From CAYWXV01 sp964462535 (GTDB taxonomy: Bacteria; Bacteroidota; Ignavibacteria; OLB7), in contig CAYWXV010000014.1 of NCBI GenBank assembly GCA_964462535.1, positions 16,960 through 80,959 on the forward strand: a stretch of DNA of 64,000 bases, written 5' to 3'. Shown here piece after piece: positions 26,878-34,749 of this stretch. The notes below the pieces were generated by a model that worked only from the letters and a program-made list of their open reading frames with translations, was not told the origin of the DNA and did no database searches. The translations under genes were made by a program, and so were the position numbers. The stretch's first letter is position 1. Each line of letters opens with the position of its first letter.

Positions 26878-27444
26878 ATGCTCCCATCCTTACTATCCGC
26901 CCTACCATATCGCCCCTACTTTGCGGTTGTCGATTTCGAAGCCACGTGCTGGGCCGACGCATCGAGGCGAGGGGACAGCGAGATCATTCAAATCGGCTGT
27001 GTCAGGATGCGGAGAGACGACGCCGTCGTGAGCGACGAGTTCGAGATACTTGTTCGGCCGACCAGGTATCCGGTACTGAGCGAACTATGCAAGCAGATTA
27101 CCGGTCTGCGGCAGGAGGCCGTGGACACGGCGATGACCTTTCCTACAGCTCATGCTCGATTCACCGAGTGGATCGGTGATCCATCGACGCATACCTTCTG
27201 CTCGTGGGGCGCCTATGACAAGTTCCTCCTTCGCGCGGCCTGCGCGTTCCACCGCCTGCCGTTTCCGTTCGATGACCACTACTTGAACATCAAGCCTCTC
27301 TTCAGTGGTCAGTTCACCGGTCGCGAAGTGTCTATGGAACGCGCCTTGGACATGGTTGGTGCACCGATGCCTGTTCGCCGACATCATGCCTTGGACGACG
27401 CTCGATCAGCCGCACTTCTCCTCCGTGAGGTGCTCCGCTCATGA
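26878..27444 (+). CDS. DEDDh-type 3'-5' exonuclease (ERI-1/KapD-like)
   Basis: A 188-aa RNase T/DnaQ-fold exonuclease. All acidic ligands are present: DFEATCW (D19, E21), WGAYDKFLL (D114) and HHALDDA (H169, D174), with the DEDDh order. The sequence around DFEATCW and the ITGLRQE segment resemble the ERI-1/KapD branch, which trims structured RNA, rather than the DNA polymerase proofreading subunit. The ATG at 26878 is the likely start; upstream frame extension lacks protein character. It is followed after 33 bases by an aldehyde dehydrogenase gene. Confidence 0.85.
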   Translation: MLPSLLSALPYRPYFAVVDFEATCWADASRRGDSEIIQIGCVRMRRDDAVVSDEFEILVRPTRYPVLSELCKQITGLRQEAVDTAMTFPTAHARFTEWIGDPSTHTFCSWGAYDKFLLRAACAFHRLPFPFDDHYLNIKPLFSGQFTGREVSMERALDMVGAPMPVRRHHALDDARSAALLLREVLRS

Positions 27445-27477
27445 TACTCCGATTTCCTTCACGATATCATCGCGCAT

Positions 27478-28845
27478 ATGAGTCTTGAGATAGTCAACCC
27501 ATACAACGGTGAGACCGTCGCGACGTACGAGGAGCACTCCGAAGCGGAGACGAACGCCATAATCGAACAGGGCGCGCAGGCACAATCCGCGTGGAAGCGC
27601 GTTTCGTATTCCGATCGAGGTCGGGTGATTCGGCGTGCGGCCGAATTGCTGCGTGAACGACGCGACGAGCTGGCGCGCCTTATGGCCGTTGAGATGGGAA
27701 AGCCGATCCGCGACGGGAGGGGAGAGGTGGAGAAATGCGCGTGGGTCTGCGAGTACTACGCCGACCACGCAGAGACCTTTCTCTCGCCGACGAATATTGA
27801 AACCGAAGCGACGCGATCGTACGTAGCCTATGAGCCGCTAGGTGTGATTCTGGCGGTCATGCCCTGGAACTTCCCTTTGTGGCAGGTCTTCCGATTTCTC
27901 GCCCCTGCTACAATGGCGGGAAACGGCGCTCTCCTGAAGCATGCATCGAACGTCCCCGGGTCCGCTCTCGCAATCGAGCGAGTTGTTCACGACGCAGGAT
28001 TCCCTCGGGATCTCTTCCGCACGCTCCTTATCGGCAGCAAGGCCGTTGCCGGTGTGATTGCACATCCACGCGTTGCCGCGGTGACGCTCACGGGAAGCAC
28101 ACCGGCTGGAAGGTCCGTGGCTGCGACGGCCGGTCACTTCCTCAAGAAGAGCGTATTGGAACTCGGGGGCAGCGACCCCTACGTCGTGCTTGGAGACGCA
28201 GACGTGGACATGGCGGTCGGTGCGTGCGTGAAGAGTCGGTTGATCAATAGCGGTCAGAGCTGCATAGCAGCCAAGCGCTTCATCGTCGTCGAGACAGTGC
28301 TTGAAGAATTCACCGCGCGATTCGTCGAGCTGATGTCCAGGGCCGTTGTGGGTGATCCATTGAAGGAAGAGACGGAAGTTGGGCCGCAGGCACGGGTCGA
28401 TCTCCGCGATGAACTTCATGAACAAGTCAGCAGGAGTGTCGAATGCGGCGGAAAGCTCCTACTTGGCGGTGTCGTGCCAGATGGTCCGGGCGCCTTCTAT
28501 CCACCGACGGTTCTCGCGGACATTCGCCCAGGAATGCCCGCGTTCGACGAAGAACTCTTCGGCCCGGTGGCCGCAATCATACCAGCAGCGGACGACGAGG
28601 AGGCCATTCGTCTGGCGAATCTGTCGGTGTTCGGCCTGGGTGCTGCGGTTTTTACGGGGGACACCGAACGGGGCAGAGTTATCGCCGAGAAGGAGCTTGA
28701 GGCGGGAAGCTGCTTCGTCAACGCGTTCGTGCGGAGCGATCCACGACTTCCGTTCGGCGGAATCAAGGAGTCGGGCTACGGGAGAGAACTCTCCGACTTC
28801 GGTATCAGGGAATTCGTAAACGTCAAGACCGTGTACGTCCAGTAG
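27478..28845 (+). CDS. NAD(P)-dependent succinate-semialdehyde dehydrogenase-type aldehyde dehydrogenase
   Basis: A 455-aa aldehyde dehydrogenase. The catalytic residues are N131 (MPWNFPLW), E228 (LELGGSDP) and C262 (SGQSCIAAKR). The compact size, the PWNFPLWQ segment and SGQSCIAAKRFIV match the Sad/YneI and GabD1 branch that oxidises succinate semialdehyde to succinate. No GABA transaminase is adjacent, so the physiological substrate stays open. It is co-directional with the exonuclease gene and convergent with the second aldehyde dehydrogenase. Confidence 0.87.
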   Translation: MSLEIVNPYNGETVATYEEHSEAETNAIIEQGAQAQSAWKRVSYSDRGRVIRRAAELLRERRDELARLMAVEMGKPIRDGRGEVEKCAWVCEYYADHAETFLSPTNIETEATRSYVAYEPLGVILAVMPWNFPLWQVFRFLAPATMAGNGALLKHASNVPGSALAIERVVHDAGFPRDLFRTLLIGSKAVAGVIAHPRVAAVTLTGSTPAGRSVAATAGHFLKKSVLELGGSDPYVVLGDADVDMAVGACVKSRLINSGQSCIAAKRFIVVETVLEEFTARFVELMSRAVVGDPLKEETEVGPQARVDLRDELHEQVSRSVECGGKLLLGGVVPDGPGAFYPPTVLADIRPGMPAFDEELFGPVAAIIPAADDEEAIRLANLSVFGLGAAVFTGDTERGRVIAEKELEAGSCFVNAFVRSDPRLPFGGIKESGYGRELSDFGIREFVNVKTVYVQ

Positions 28846-28967
28846 CAGCCAGCGGCGAACGTGCCAGGGCCAACCCGCCAAGAGGATTTGCTCCTGCTCC
28901 CGCACGAATCGGCGGTGATGTTCGAGCCGCGCTGGGCGCGAATGCATACAAGGCGGAACGTCACTTC

Positions 28968-28996
28968 GCGGAGCGCCCTGACGCCCCTCGCTCCGC
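28968..28996. terminator. Possible bidirectional terminator between the two aldehyde dehydrogenase genes
   Basis: GCGGAGCG pairs perfectly with CGCTCCGC across a 13-base loop in the 162-base gap between converging genes. It lies 12 bases beyond the end of the minus-strand gene. No strong T-run follows on either side. Confidence 0.4.
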
Positions 28997-29007
28997 TCAA
29001 GACCTCT

Positions 29008-30522
29008 CTACACCTCCATCCATACAGACTTGCTCTGCGTGTAGATGTCGAGCGCGGCCTTCCCCTGCTCGCGACCAATACCCGACATCTTGTAGCCCCC
29101 GAACGGGAGTGCGTTGTCGGTCATATTGTACGTGTTGACCCACACGGTACCAGCCTTCACTCCGCGGACGAATGACATCGCAACGCGCATGTCGCTTGTC
29201 CACACGCCGGCCGCCAGACCGAACGTCGTGTCGTTGGCTATCGCGATGGCGTCGCTCAGGTCCGAGAAGCGAATAACGGAGGCAACCGGCCCGAAAATTT
29301 CCTCGCGGCCAATTGCCATGTGATTCGTTACGTCATCGAACACGGTCGGCGACACGAAGCACCCGGTATCGCCCTGGCGAGAGCCCCCGACCCGCAACGT
29401 TGCCCCTTCCGCCTTCCCCTGCTCAATGTACGATAGCACACGGTCCATGTGCTCAGTGCTAACGAGCGACCCCATACGTGTCTTCGGATCGAGAGGGTCC
29501 CCAACCACCATTTTGGCGGCACGCGCGGCAAGGATCTCCATGAACTGGTCGTGAACCGAATCCTGCACCAGTATTCGGCTACCGGCGGTACACATCTGAC
29601 CTTGGTTGAGGAAGATCCCGGAGAGTGCCACCTTCGCAGCCATCTCCAGGTCGGCGTCGGCGAAGACAACGTTTGGTGACTTACCGCCAAGTTCCAGCGT
29701 CACGTTCTTCATCGTCTCGGCAGCAGACTTCATGATCATCTTGCCAACCTCGACCGACCCCGTGAATGCGATCTTGTCGACGTCCGGGTGGGCCACAAGG
29801 GGCGCGCCAGCCGTCGTTCCCATTCCTGTGACGATGTTGAGCACCCCGTTCGGGAGACCCGCCTCCATCATCAGCTCGCCCAGTCTGAGTATGGAGACAG
29901 GAGTCTGTTCGGCCGGCTTGATAACAACGGTATTCCCGCAACAAATGGCGGGCGCGAGTTTCCACGTCGCCATTTGAATCGGGTAATTCCAAGGGATGAT
30001 CTGACCACACACGCCGAGCGGCTCCCGCAGAGTGAATGTGAACGCGTTCGAACGAGCGTTCGGTTCGAACGTCTCACCCATGGTCTTGCCAGCCCAACCG
30101 GCGAAATACCTGAAGCATGCAATCGACTGCGGAAGGTCAATCCGAATGGTCTCGAAGTATGGCTTGCCGGTGTCGAGCGTCTCCAGCTCTGCCAGCTCCT
30201 CGATGTGCGCCTCCATCAGGTCTGCAATTTTCGCGAGGACGCGACCGCGGTCGGCGCCGTTCATCTTTCTATAGTCACCCTCTTCGAACGCCCGGCGTGC
30301 TGCCTTGACCGCGCGATTCACATCCTCGCTGTCACCGTCAGCTACCTGGGCGATCACCTCTCCCGTCGCGGGATAGTAATTGTCAAAAGTCCTTCCCGAG
30401 GCGGCATCAACCCATTCTCCGTCTATCAACATGCGTCCCAGGCGAAGGAGTCCCTGGTCGTTCAACTGGTTGTAGCTGGGGCGCAGAGTGGCAATACCCC
30501 CGGTCGTTACCATGTCGTCCAT
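29008..30522 (-). CDS. Aldehyde dehydrogenase family protein
   Basis: A 504-aa enzyme of the classical ALDH family (betaine-aldehyde/ALDH1-2-like branch). Catalytic residues: N179 (IIPWNYPIQM), E277 (LELGGKSP) and C311 (GQMCTAGS). NAD binding is indicated by FTGSVEVG. The start at 30522 follows an AGGGC-like site and removes an implausible 34-residue extension beginning at 30624. It is the last gene of the putative narK-narK-porin operon, 89 bases after the porin stop, which hints at oxidation of a small aldehyde under denitrifying conditions. That role is inference. Confidence 0.88.
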   Translation of the reverse strand: MDDMVTTGGIATLRPSYNQLNDQGLLRLGRMLIDGEWVDAASGRTFDNYYPATGEVIAQVADGDSEDVNRAVKAARRAFEEGDYRKMNGADRGRVLAKIADLMEAHIEELAELETLDTGKPYFETIRIDLPQSIACFRYFAGWAGKTMGETFEPNARSNAFTFTLREPLGVCGQIIPWNYPIQMATWKLAPAICCGNTVVIKPAEQTPVSILRLGELMMEAGLPNGVLNIVTGMGTTAGAPLVAHPDVDKIAFTGSVEVGKMIMKSAAETMKNVTLELGGKSPNVVFADADLEMAAKVALSGIFLNQGQMCTAGSRILVQDSVHDQFMEILAARAAKMVVGDPLDPKTRMGSLVSTEHMDRVLSYIEQGKAEGATLRVGGSRQGDTGCFVSPTVFDDVTNHMAIGREEIFGPVASVIRFSDLSDAIAIANDTTFGLAAGVWTSDMRVAMSFVRGVKAGTVWVNTYNMTDNALPFGGYKMSGIGREQGKAALDIYTQSKSVWMEV

Positions 30523-30611
30523 GATGCCCTGTCTAAAGCGGTTTGTGAGGGATGGATCCGATGCAATGAGGGGCAAAGATAGGGCTTTGCGGGGAAGAGG
30601 CTGGTTGTTGG

Positions 30612-31850
30612 TCAGAAGTTCCATTGACCGGACATGAATGCCCAGAAGCGGGCAGCATCCCCCAAACGTGCTTTCAACTGCTCACCCGGCATGAAGAGCG
30701 ATGCTCCACCGCTCAGCTCGAATCCAGCCGCCCCCTTCCAGACGATCGTGCCATCGACTTCTGTACCGAACGGATCCGTACTTCGTCGTTGCGCGCGGAA
30801 CACGTGTCCGTCAAGCGACACGCGCGTGTTCCGGAAGAGATTGGTTGCGACACCGACACCAAGATCGACGAGCCCGGCATCTGCGGATAGCGATGGGAAA
30901 TAATCCATTGACCCGTAGAACTTGTGATTCGTTGCGAAGAGTGTGTTGAACGTCTCGTTGATAGTGTCGTTCGCACTACCATCGCCGCTCAAGACCGTTC
31001 CAAGGATGACGACCTTTGTTCCACTCCCCTCATCGACCGCTATCGCGAATGTGCCGCTGACCAGATAGGCCTTCAACTCCTTGCGTGCCAACGAATCGCT
31101 CACGCCCCCATAACCATTCTGACCAATCGCTTCAACGAGCACGTTGACGGGCCCAACGTCCGAAGCGATGTTGAAGCCAAACGTGTTCCGGGCCAGAAGG
31201 CTCTTGTTCGAGTCGGACCCTGCTACGATTGGTCTGGTGTTGTCGTCGTGCAATGCAATGAGGTCAACGCTCACACCTCCCACCTTCCACGCGCCCCATA
31301 TTCCGTAGAGGTTCTGTGACATGGTGGGCCCGGCTGCGGGTGCAGAGAGTCTGGCGGCGAAGAGGTCGAGCTTAATGTCATCTCCCACGTTCAACGTGCC
31401 TCGAGCCGCATCGAAGGATCGTCCCGTATTACTCCACCCAAACGCCCCGATCAATCTCTCGTTTGCGAACGACAACTCCTGGCGGCCTAGCCGCAGTGTC
31501 GCCGCCAGGTCTAGCGGTCGCTCAATTTGAACAAACGCCTGCTTCATGTCGAGCCCGTCCGCCGTGACATCCGTCGTCCCGCGTGCGAGTGCCGGGTCAC
31601 CGGAACCAAGAAATCTGGAGTCTTGAACCTCGACGACAATTGTCAATAGGGGACCGGGGTGTGCGGTCGCCCTTAATCGGGTTCGCAGAAGATGCGCAAG
31701 CACCGTTTCGTCGAACGTGAGTCCGCGATCGTCGAGTTCACTGCGCAATCTCACTTGTCCAGAGAGTGAGACCGGTGGTGGGGCGGGATCTTGCGCGTGT
31801 GCCGCCAGCGGCGCCAGCAAGAGGGCGACGAGTAGGATGAGGGCAAACAT
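30612..31850 (-). CDS. Alginate-export-like outer membrane porin
   Basis: A 412-aa outer-membrane protein with a signal peptide (ILLVALLLAPLAAHAQ). It matches the alginate-export (AlgE-like) family: the LRLRSELDDRGL opening, the RLGRQELSFANERLIG stretch characteristic of the family, and alternating strands throughout, ending in GQWNF with a C-terminal phenylalanine as expected for BAM recognition. Despite the family name, many members are general porins found beside nitrate transporters and oxidoreductases. It follows the second narK after 37 bases, so it may supply nitrate or nitrite passage across the outer membrane. Confidence 0.82.
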   Translation of the reverse strand: MFALILLVALLLAPLAAHAQDPAPPPVSLSGQVRLRSELDDRGLTFDETVLAHLLRTRLRATAHPGPLLTIVVEVQDSRFLGSGDPALARGTTDVTADGLDMKQAFVQIERPLDLAATLRLGRQELSFANERLIGAFGWSNTGRSFDAARGTLNVGDDIKLDLFAARLSAPAAGPTMSQNLYGIWGAWKVGGVSVDLIALHDDNTRPIVAGSDSNKSLLARNTFGFNIASDVGPVNVLVEAIGQNGYGGVSDSLARKELKAYLVSGTFAIAVDEGSGTKVVILGTVLSGDGSANDTINETFNTLFATNHKFYGSMDYFPSLSADAGLVDLGVGVATNLFRNTRVSLDGHVFRAQRRSTDPFGTEVDGTIVWKGAAGFELSGGASLFMPGEQLKARLGDAARFWAFMSGQWNF

Positions 31851-31887
31851 GTCTGGTCAGGATTGAGTAATTGCGCGGATGTCTACA

Positions 31888-33234
31888 TCAATGTCCGGTC
31901 ACTGCAGAGACGTGAGGGTGCTCGAACTTCTCTGAGACATGTGGAGATGCCGCCCGCAGGATCATCAGTACTGTTCGATGCATCCAGAGGAACCCTGCGA
32001 TCGTGACGACGAGAAGGATGGCGAACGTGGACTGCGGGAGCCCGGTGATCTTGAACGACCACGCGAACATCGGCGGCAGGAAGAATCCTCCCAGGGCGCC
32101 GATCAGACCGACCAACCCACCAACTGCCCCAACATCGTTTGGGAAGTACTCAGGGATATGCTTGTAGACCGCAGCCTTCCCAATGCCCATCCCCACACCC
32201 AGTAGGATGACCGCCACCGTGAAGGGAACAACTCCAAGGGAAAAGGGGAGCACCTCAGTCAGGCCGTCGGCATCGAACGACTGGGAAACCTGAAGTACGA
32301 TGTGCCCGCTAGGGGCGCTCAGGAGTATCAACGCACCGGTCATGATTGCGAAGACGAGATACATGATTCGTCGGGCGCCAAAGCGATCCGACAACCACCC
32401 ACCAAGAGGGCGAAGGAGGCTTGCTGGAAAGATGAAGAGCGCTGTGAGGAGTGCGGCAGTCCCAAGCTCGAGGTGGTACACATCGACGTAATACTTCGGG
32501 AGCCAGGCGGAGAGGGCTACATATGCGCCAAAGACGATCACGTAGTACAGGCTGAACCTCCAGACCCGAGTGTTCCGAAGTGGCCGCATCAATTCACGGA
32601 GAGATCTGCCGTGACCAGGACACTTGTCGGCAGCTGGAGTGCCGAACCAGACGATGGCTGCCATCAGTACCAGAAGCACGGCATACAGGACTGGAACGAA
32701 CCTCCAACCGCCGGGGAAGAGCCCCCCGAGCAATCCTGCCGCAGGAACAACCGAAATGAGAGTTGGTCCGATCAGTTTGGTGACGGACGCACCAACGTTT
32801 CCCGCCCCGAACACCCCCAGAGCCGTCCCCTGACGCTCGCGTGGAAACCAGGCGGAGTTCCACGAGATCCCAACGTTGAACGCATTTCCGGCAAGACCAA
32901 ACAATAGCGCAAGGACAATAAGCTGCTCATACGTCTCTGCACGCGACACCATGTATGTCGGAACGGCGATGGCCAACAGCAGGACAGTCATGATCTTCCG
33001 GCCCCCAATTCGGTCGGTGATTATCCCGAAGGGCAACCGCCAGAGGGAGCCGCTGAGGATGGCTGCCGCGACAAGCCAGCTCAATTCAACGTCCGTCAGA
33101 CCGAACTCCTTCCGAATAGGAATCCCAAGCACTCCCAGCATCAGCCACGCCGCGAACGCCAGCGTGAACGCTATTGTCGAGACGATGAGTATTCGTCGTG
33201 GTCGATGATCGGAGACTGCGTCGCTAGTAGTCAT
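31888..33234 (-). CDS. NarK-type nitrate/nitrite MFS transporter (second copy)
   Basis: A 448-aa major facilitator with 12 predicted helices. NarK-family signatures are present: LPFGIITDRIGGRKIM after helix 2, NVGISWNSAWFPRERQGTALG, and the nitrate motif region GAGNVGASVTKLIGP. The residue pattern resembles the NarK1/NasA H+-nitrate symporter branch, but assignment of symport or antiport from sequence alone is weak. The start ATG overlaps the stop codon of the upstream narK by one base (TAATG), so translation is coupled. Confidence 0.9.
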   Translation of the reverse strand: MTTSDAVSDHRPRRILIVSTIAFTLAFAAWLMLGVLGIPIRKEFGLTDVELSWLVAAAILSGSLWRLPFGIITDRIGGRKIMTVLLLAIAVPTYMVSRAETYEQLIVLALLFGLAGNAFNVGISWNSAWFPRERQGTALGVFGAGNVGASVTKLIGPTLISVVPAAGLLGGLFPGGWRFVPVLYAVLLVLMAAIVWFGTPAADKCPGHGRSLRELMRPLRNTRVWRFSLYYVIVFGAYVALSAWLPKYYVDVYHLELGTAALLTALFIFPASLLRPLGGWLSDRFGARRIMYLVFAIMTGALILLSAPSGHIVLQVSQSFDADGLTEVLPFSLGVVPFTVAVILLGVGMGIGKAAVYKHIPEYFPNDVGAVGGLVGLIGALGGFFLPPMFAWSFKITGLPQSTFAILLVVTIAGFLWMHRTVLMILRAASPHVSEKFEHPHVSAVTGH

Positions 33235-34607
33235 TAGCAGGGGACCTCCGCGCCCCTTCGTGAGTAGTACCACCACGTAGTTGCCACACATGCGAGGTAG
33301 AAGACGCCCAGCCCAATCATTGCGGGGATCGCAGTTCCGTCCCACGAGATCGAGGCGTTGAAGAGGAGTGGAATCAGGAACGCACCGTAGGCGCCCATCG
33401 CCGACGAGAAGCCCAGGGTCGCGGCCGATTCCTTCTCGGCCTGTCTCGTCACGACGTCGGCGTCGGCCGCTGGGCCGGCATCCCTGAATCGTTCCGTACG
33501 GAAGATCACGGGGATCATCCGGAACGTCGATCCGTTACCGATGCCGGTAGCCAGGAAGAGAATCAGGAACGAGGCGAAGAAAAGAGTGAAGTCAGGAGAG
33601 ACGCCAGCGACAAGAGACCAGATCACGCCGGCGACACCAATTGCGAGAAGTACGAACGTCCAGAACGTGACGCGGGCGCCACCCAGCCGATCGGAGAGCC
33701 ACCCGCCAATAGGTCGCACTACAGCTCCGACAAGTGGACCCAGGAATGCGTAGCTGAGTACGGGAACCTGGGGGAAAAGCGTCTTGATCAGCAGGGGGAA
33801 GGCTGCGGAATAGCCGATGAATGAACCGAACGTCCCGATATAGAGCGCGCTCATGATCCACGTGTGCCGACGCTTGAAAATGATCGACTGATCGCGGAAG
33901 GACGCTTTGGCCGTTGCCAGGTTGTTCATTCCCAGCCAGGCGGCAAGTGCCACGATCGCGATCAATGGAATCCAGACGATCGCCGCGTTCTGCAACCAGA
34001 TCTCGCGCACGCCCTTTGCGGTCGTCGACGTCATAGAGGCGCCACCCATGGAGCCGAAGAGCGAACTCCCGATCACGAGTGGGACGATGAATTGGACCGC
34101 GCTCACGCCAAGGTTCCCAATGCCTGCATTCAAACCGAGGGCGATGCCTTTGCTTCCCTTCGGGAAGAAGAAGTTGATGTTCGCCATGCTCGATGCGAAG
34201 TTTCCTCCCCCCAGTCCTGCCAGCAGCGCCAGAAGTGCAAAGACCCAGTATGGCGTCGACACATCTTGCACGAACCACGCGATCCCAAACATTGGGATGA
34301 GAAGCGAGGCGGTGCTGAGTGCTGTCCAGTTGCGGCCGCCGAAGATCGGCACCATGAATGAGTAAAAGATTCTGAGGGTGGCACCTGAAAGTCCGGGAAT
34401 GGCGGTGAGCCAGAACAATTGCGATGTGGTGAACTGAAAGCCGATCGTGGGGAGGTTCACCACGGTGACGCTCCAGACCATCCAGACCACAAATGCCAGA
34501 AAGAGAGCGGGAATGGAGATCCAGAGGTTGCGGTAGGCGACGCCTCGCTCCGACTGCTCCCAGAGCAGAGCATCCTCCGGGTTCCACGTTGTTATGGTTG
34601 CCTGCAT
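33234..34607 (-). CDS. narK: NarK-type nitrate/nitrite MFS transporter (first copy)
   Basis: A 457-aa major facilitator that opens the nitrate operon. NarK features include an N-terminal WNPEDALLWE segment, FTTSQLFWLTAIPGLSGATLRIFYSFMVPIFGGRN, GGGNFASSMANINFFFPKGSKG and GIGNLGVSAVQFIVP (nitrate signature). The WNPE N-terminus and the long loops fit the NarK2/NarU nitrate-nitrite antiporter branch. The ATG at 34607 is preceded by AGGAG at ideal spacing. A TGAT-N4-ATCA palindrome about 96 bases upstream suggests FNR/DNR-type control. Confidence 0.92.
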   Translation of the reverse strand: MQATITTWNPEDALLWEQSERGVAYRNLWISIPALFLAFVVWMVWSVTVVNLPTIGFQFTTSQLFWLTAIPGLSGATLRIFYSFMVPIFGGRNWTALSTASLLIPMFGIAWFVQDVSTPYWVFALLALLAGLGGGNFASSMANINFFFPKGSKGIALGLNAGIGNLGVSAVQFIVPLVIGSSLFGSMGGASMTSTTAKGVREIWLQNAAIVWIPLIAIVALAAWLGMNNLATAKASFRDQSIIFKRRHTWIMSALYIGTFGSFIGYSAAFPLLIKTLFPQVPVLSYAFLGPLVGAVVRPIGGWLSDRLGGARVTFWTFVLLAIGVAGVIWSLVAGVSPDFTLFFASFLILFLATGIGNGSTFRMIPVIFRTERFRDAGPAADADVVTRQAEKESAATLGFSSAMGAYGAFLIPLLFNASISWDGTAIPAMIGLGVFYLACVATTWWYYSRRGAEVPC

Positions 34608-34668
34608 GATTGCTCCTGTTGCGTGCGATTGCTCTGTCCGGGCCCAGGTCGGGCCGGGCATGCCGGCA

Positions 34669-34674
34669 ATCTAG
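34669..34674 (-). promoter_or_regulatory. Candidate -10 element of the narK promoter
   Basis: On the minus strand TAGATT is centred 32 bases downstream of the centre of the FNR-like palindrome. This is the spacing expected for a class II FNR-activated promoter, with the site at -41.5. The predicted transcript start is near 34662. Confidence 0.4.
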
Positions 34675-34685
34675 CTGCAACGGGA

Positions 34686-34721
34686 AGCGGCCCCTCATGA
34701 TCTCGATCATAAGGGGCCGCT
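34686..34721 (-). terminator. Long hairpin between the S9 peptidase and narK genes
   Basis: AGCGGCCCCT pairs with AGGGGCCGCT (10 bp), and the inner part ATGAT/ATCAT adds 5 bp after a C/A mismatch, leaving a 4-base loop. It lies 29 bases beyond the stop of the S9 peptidase gene and so probably ends that transcript. The apex doubles as the FNR-like palindrome described separately. Confidence 0.6.
34697..34710. promoter_or_regulatory. FNR/DNR-like operator upstream of narK
   Basis: ATGAT-CTCG-ATCAT is a perfect palindrome whose core TGAT-N4-ATCA equals the FNR/DNR consensus TTGAT-N4-ATCAA except at the outermost base of each half. It lies about 96 bases before the narK start codon. A second copy of the same core precedes the Crp/Fnr regulator gene (36727-36740). 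Confidence 0.55.
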
Positions 34722-34749
34722 CATCTCGGGTCGTGATTTTGGAATGTCG

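Noticed and set aside
33592..34710. A 372-codon frame overlapping the first narK on the same strand
   Set aside because: It is a shifted frame of narK with Arg/His-rich composition; the narK frame has the family motifs and a good ribosome site.
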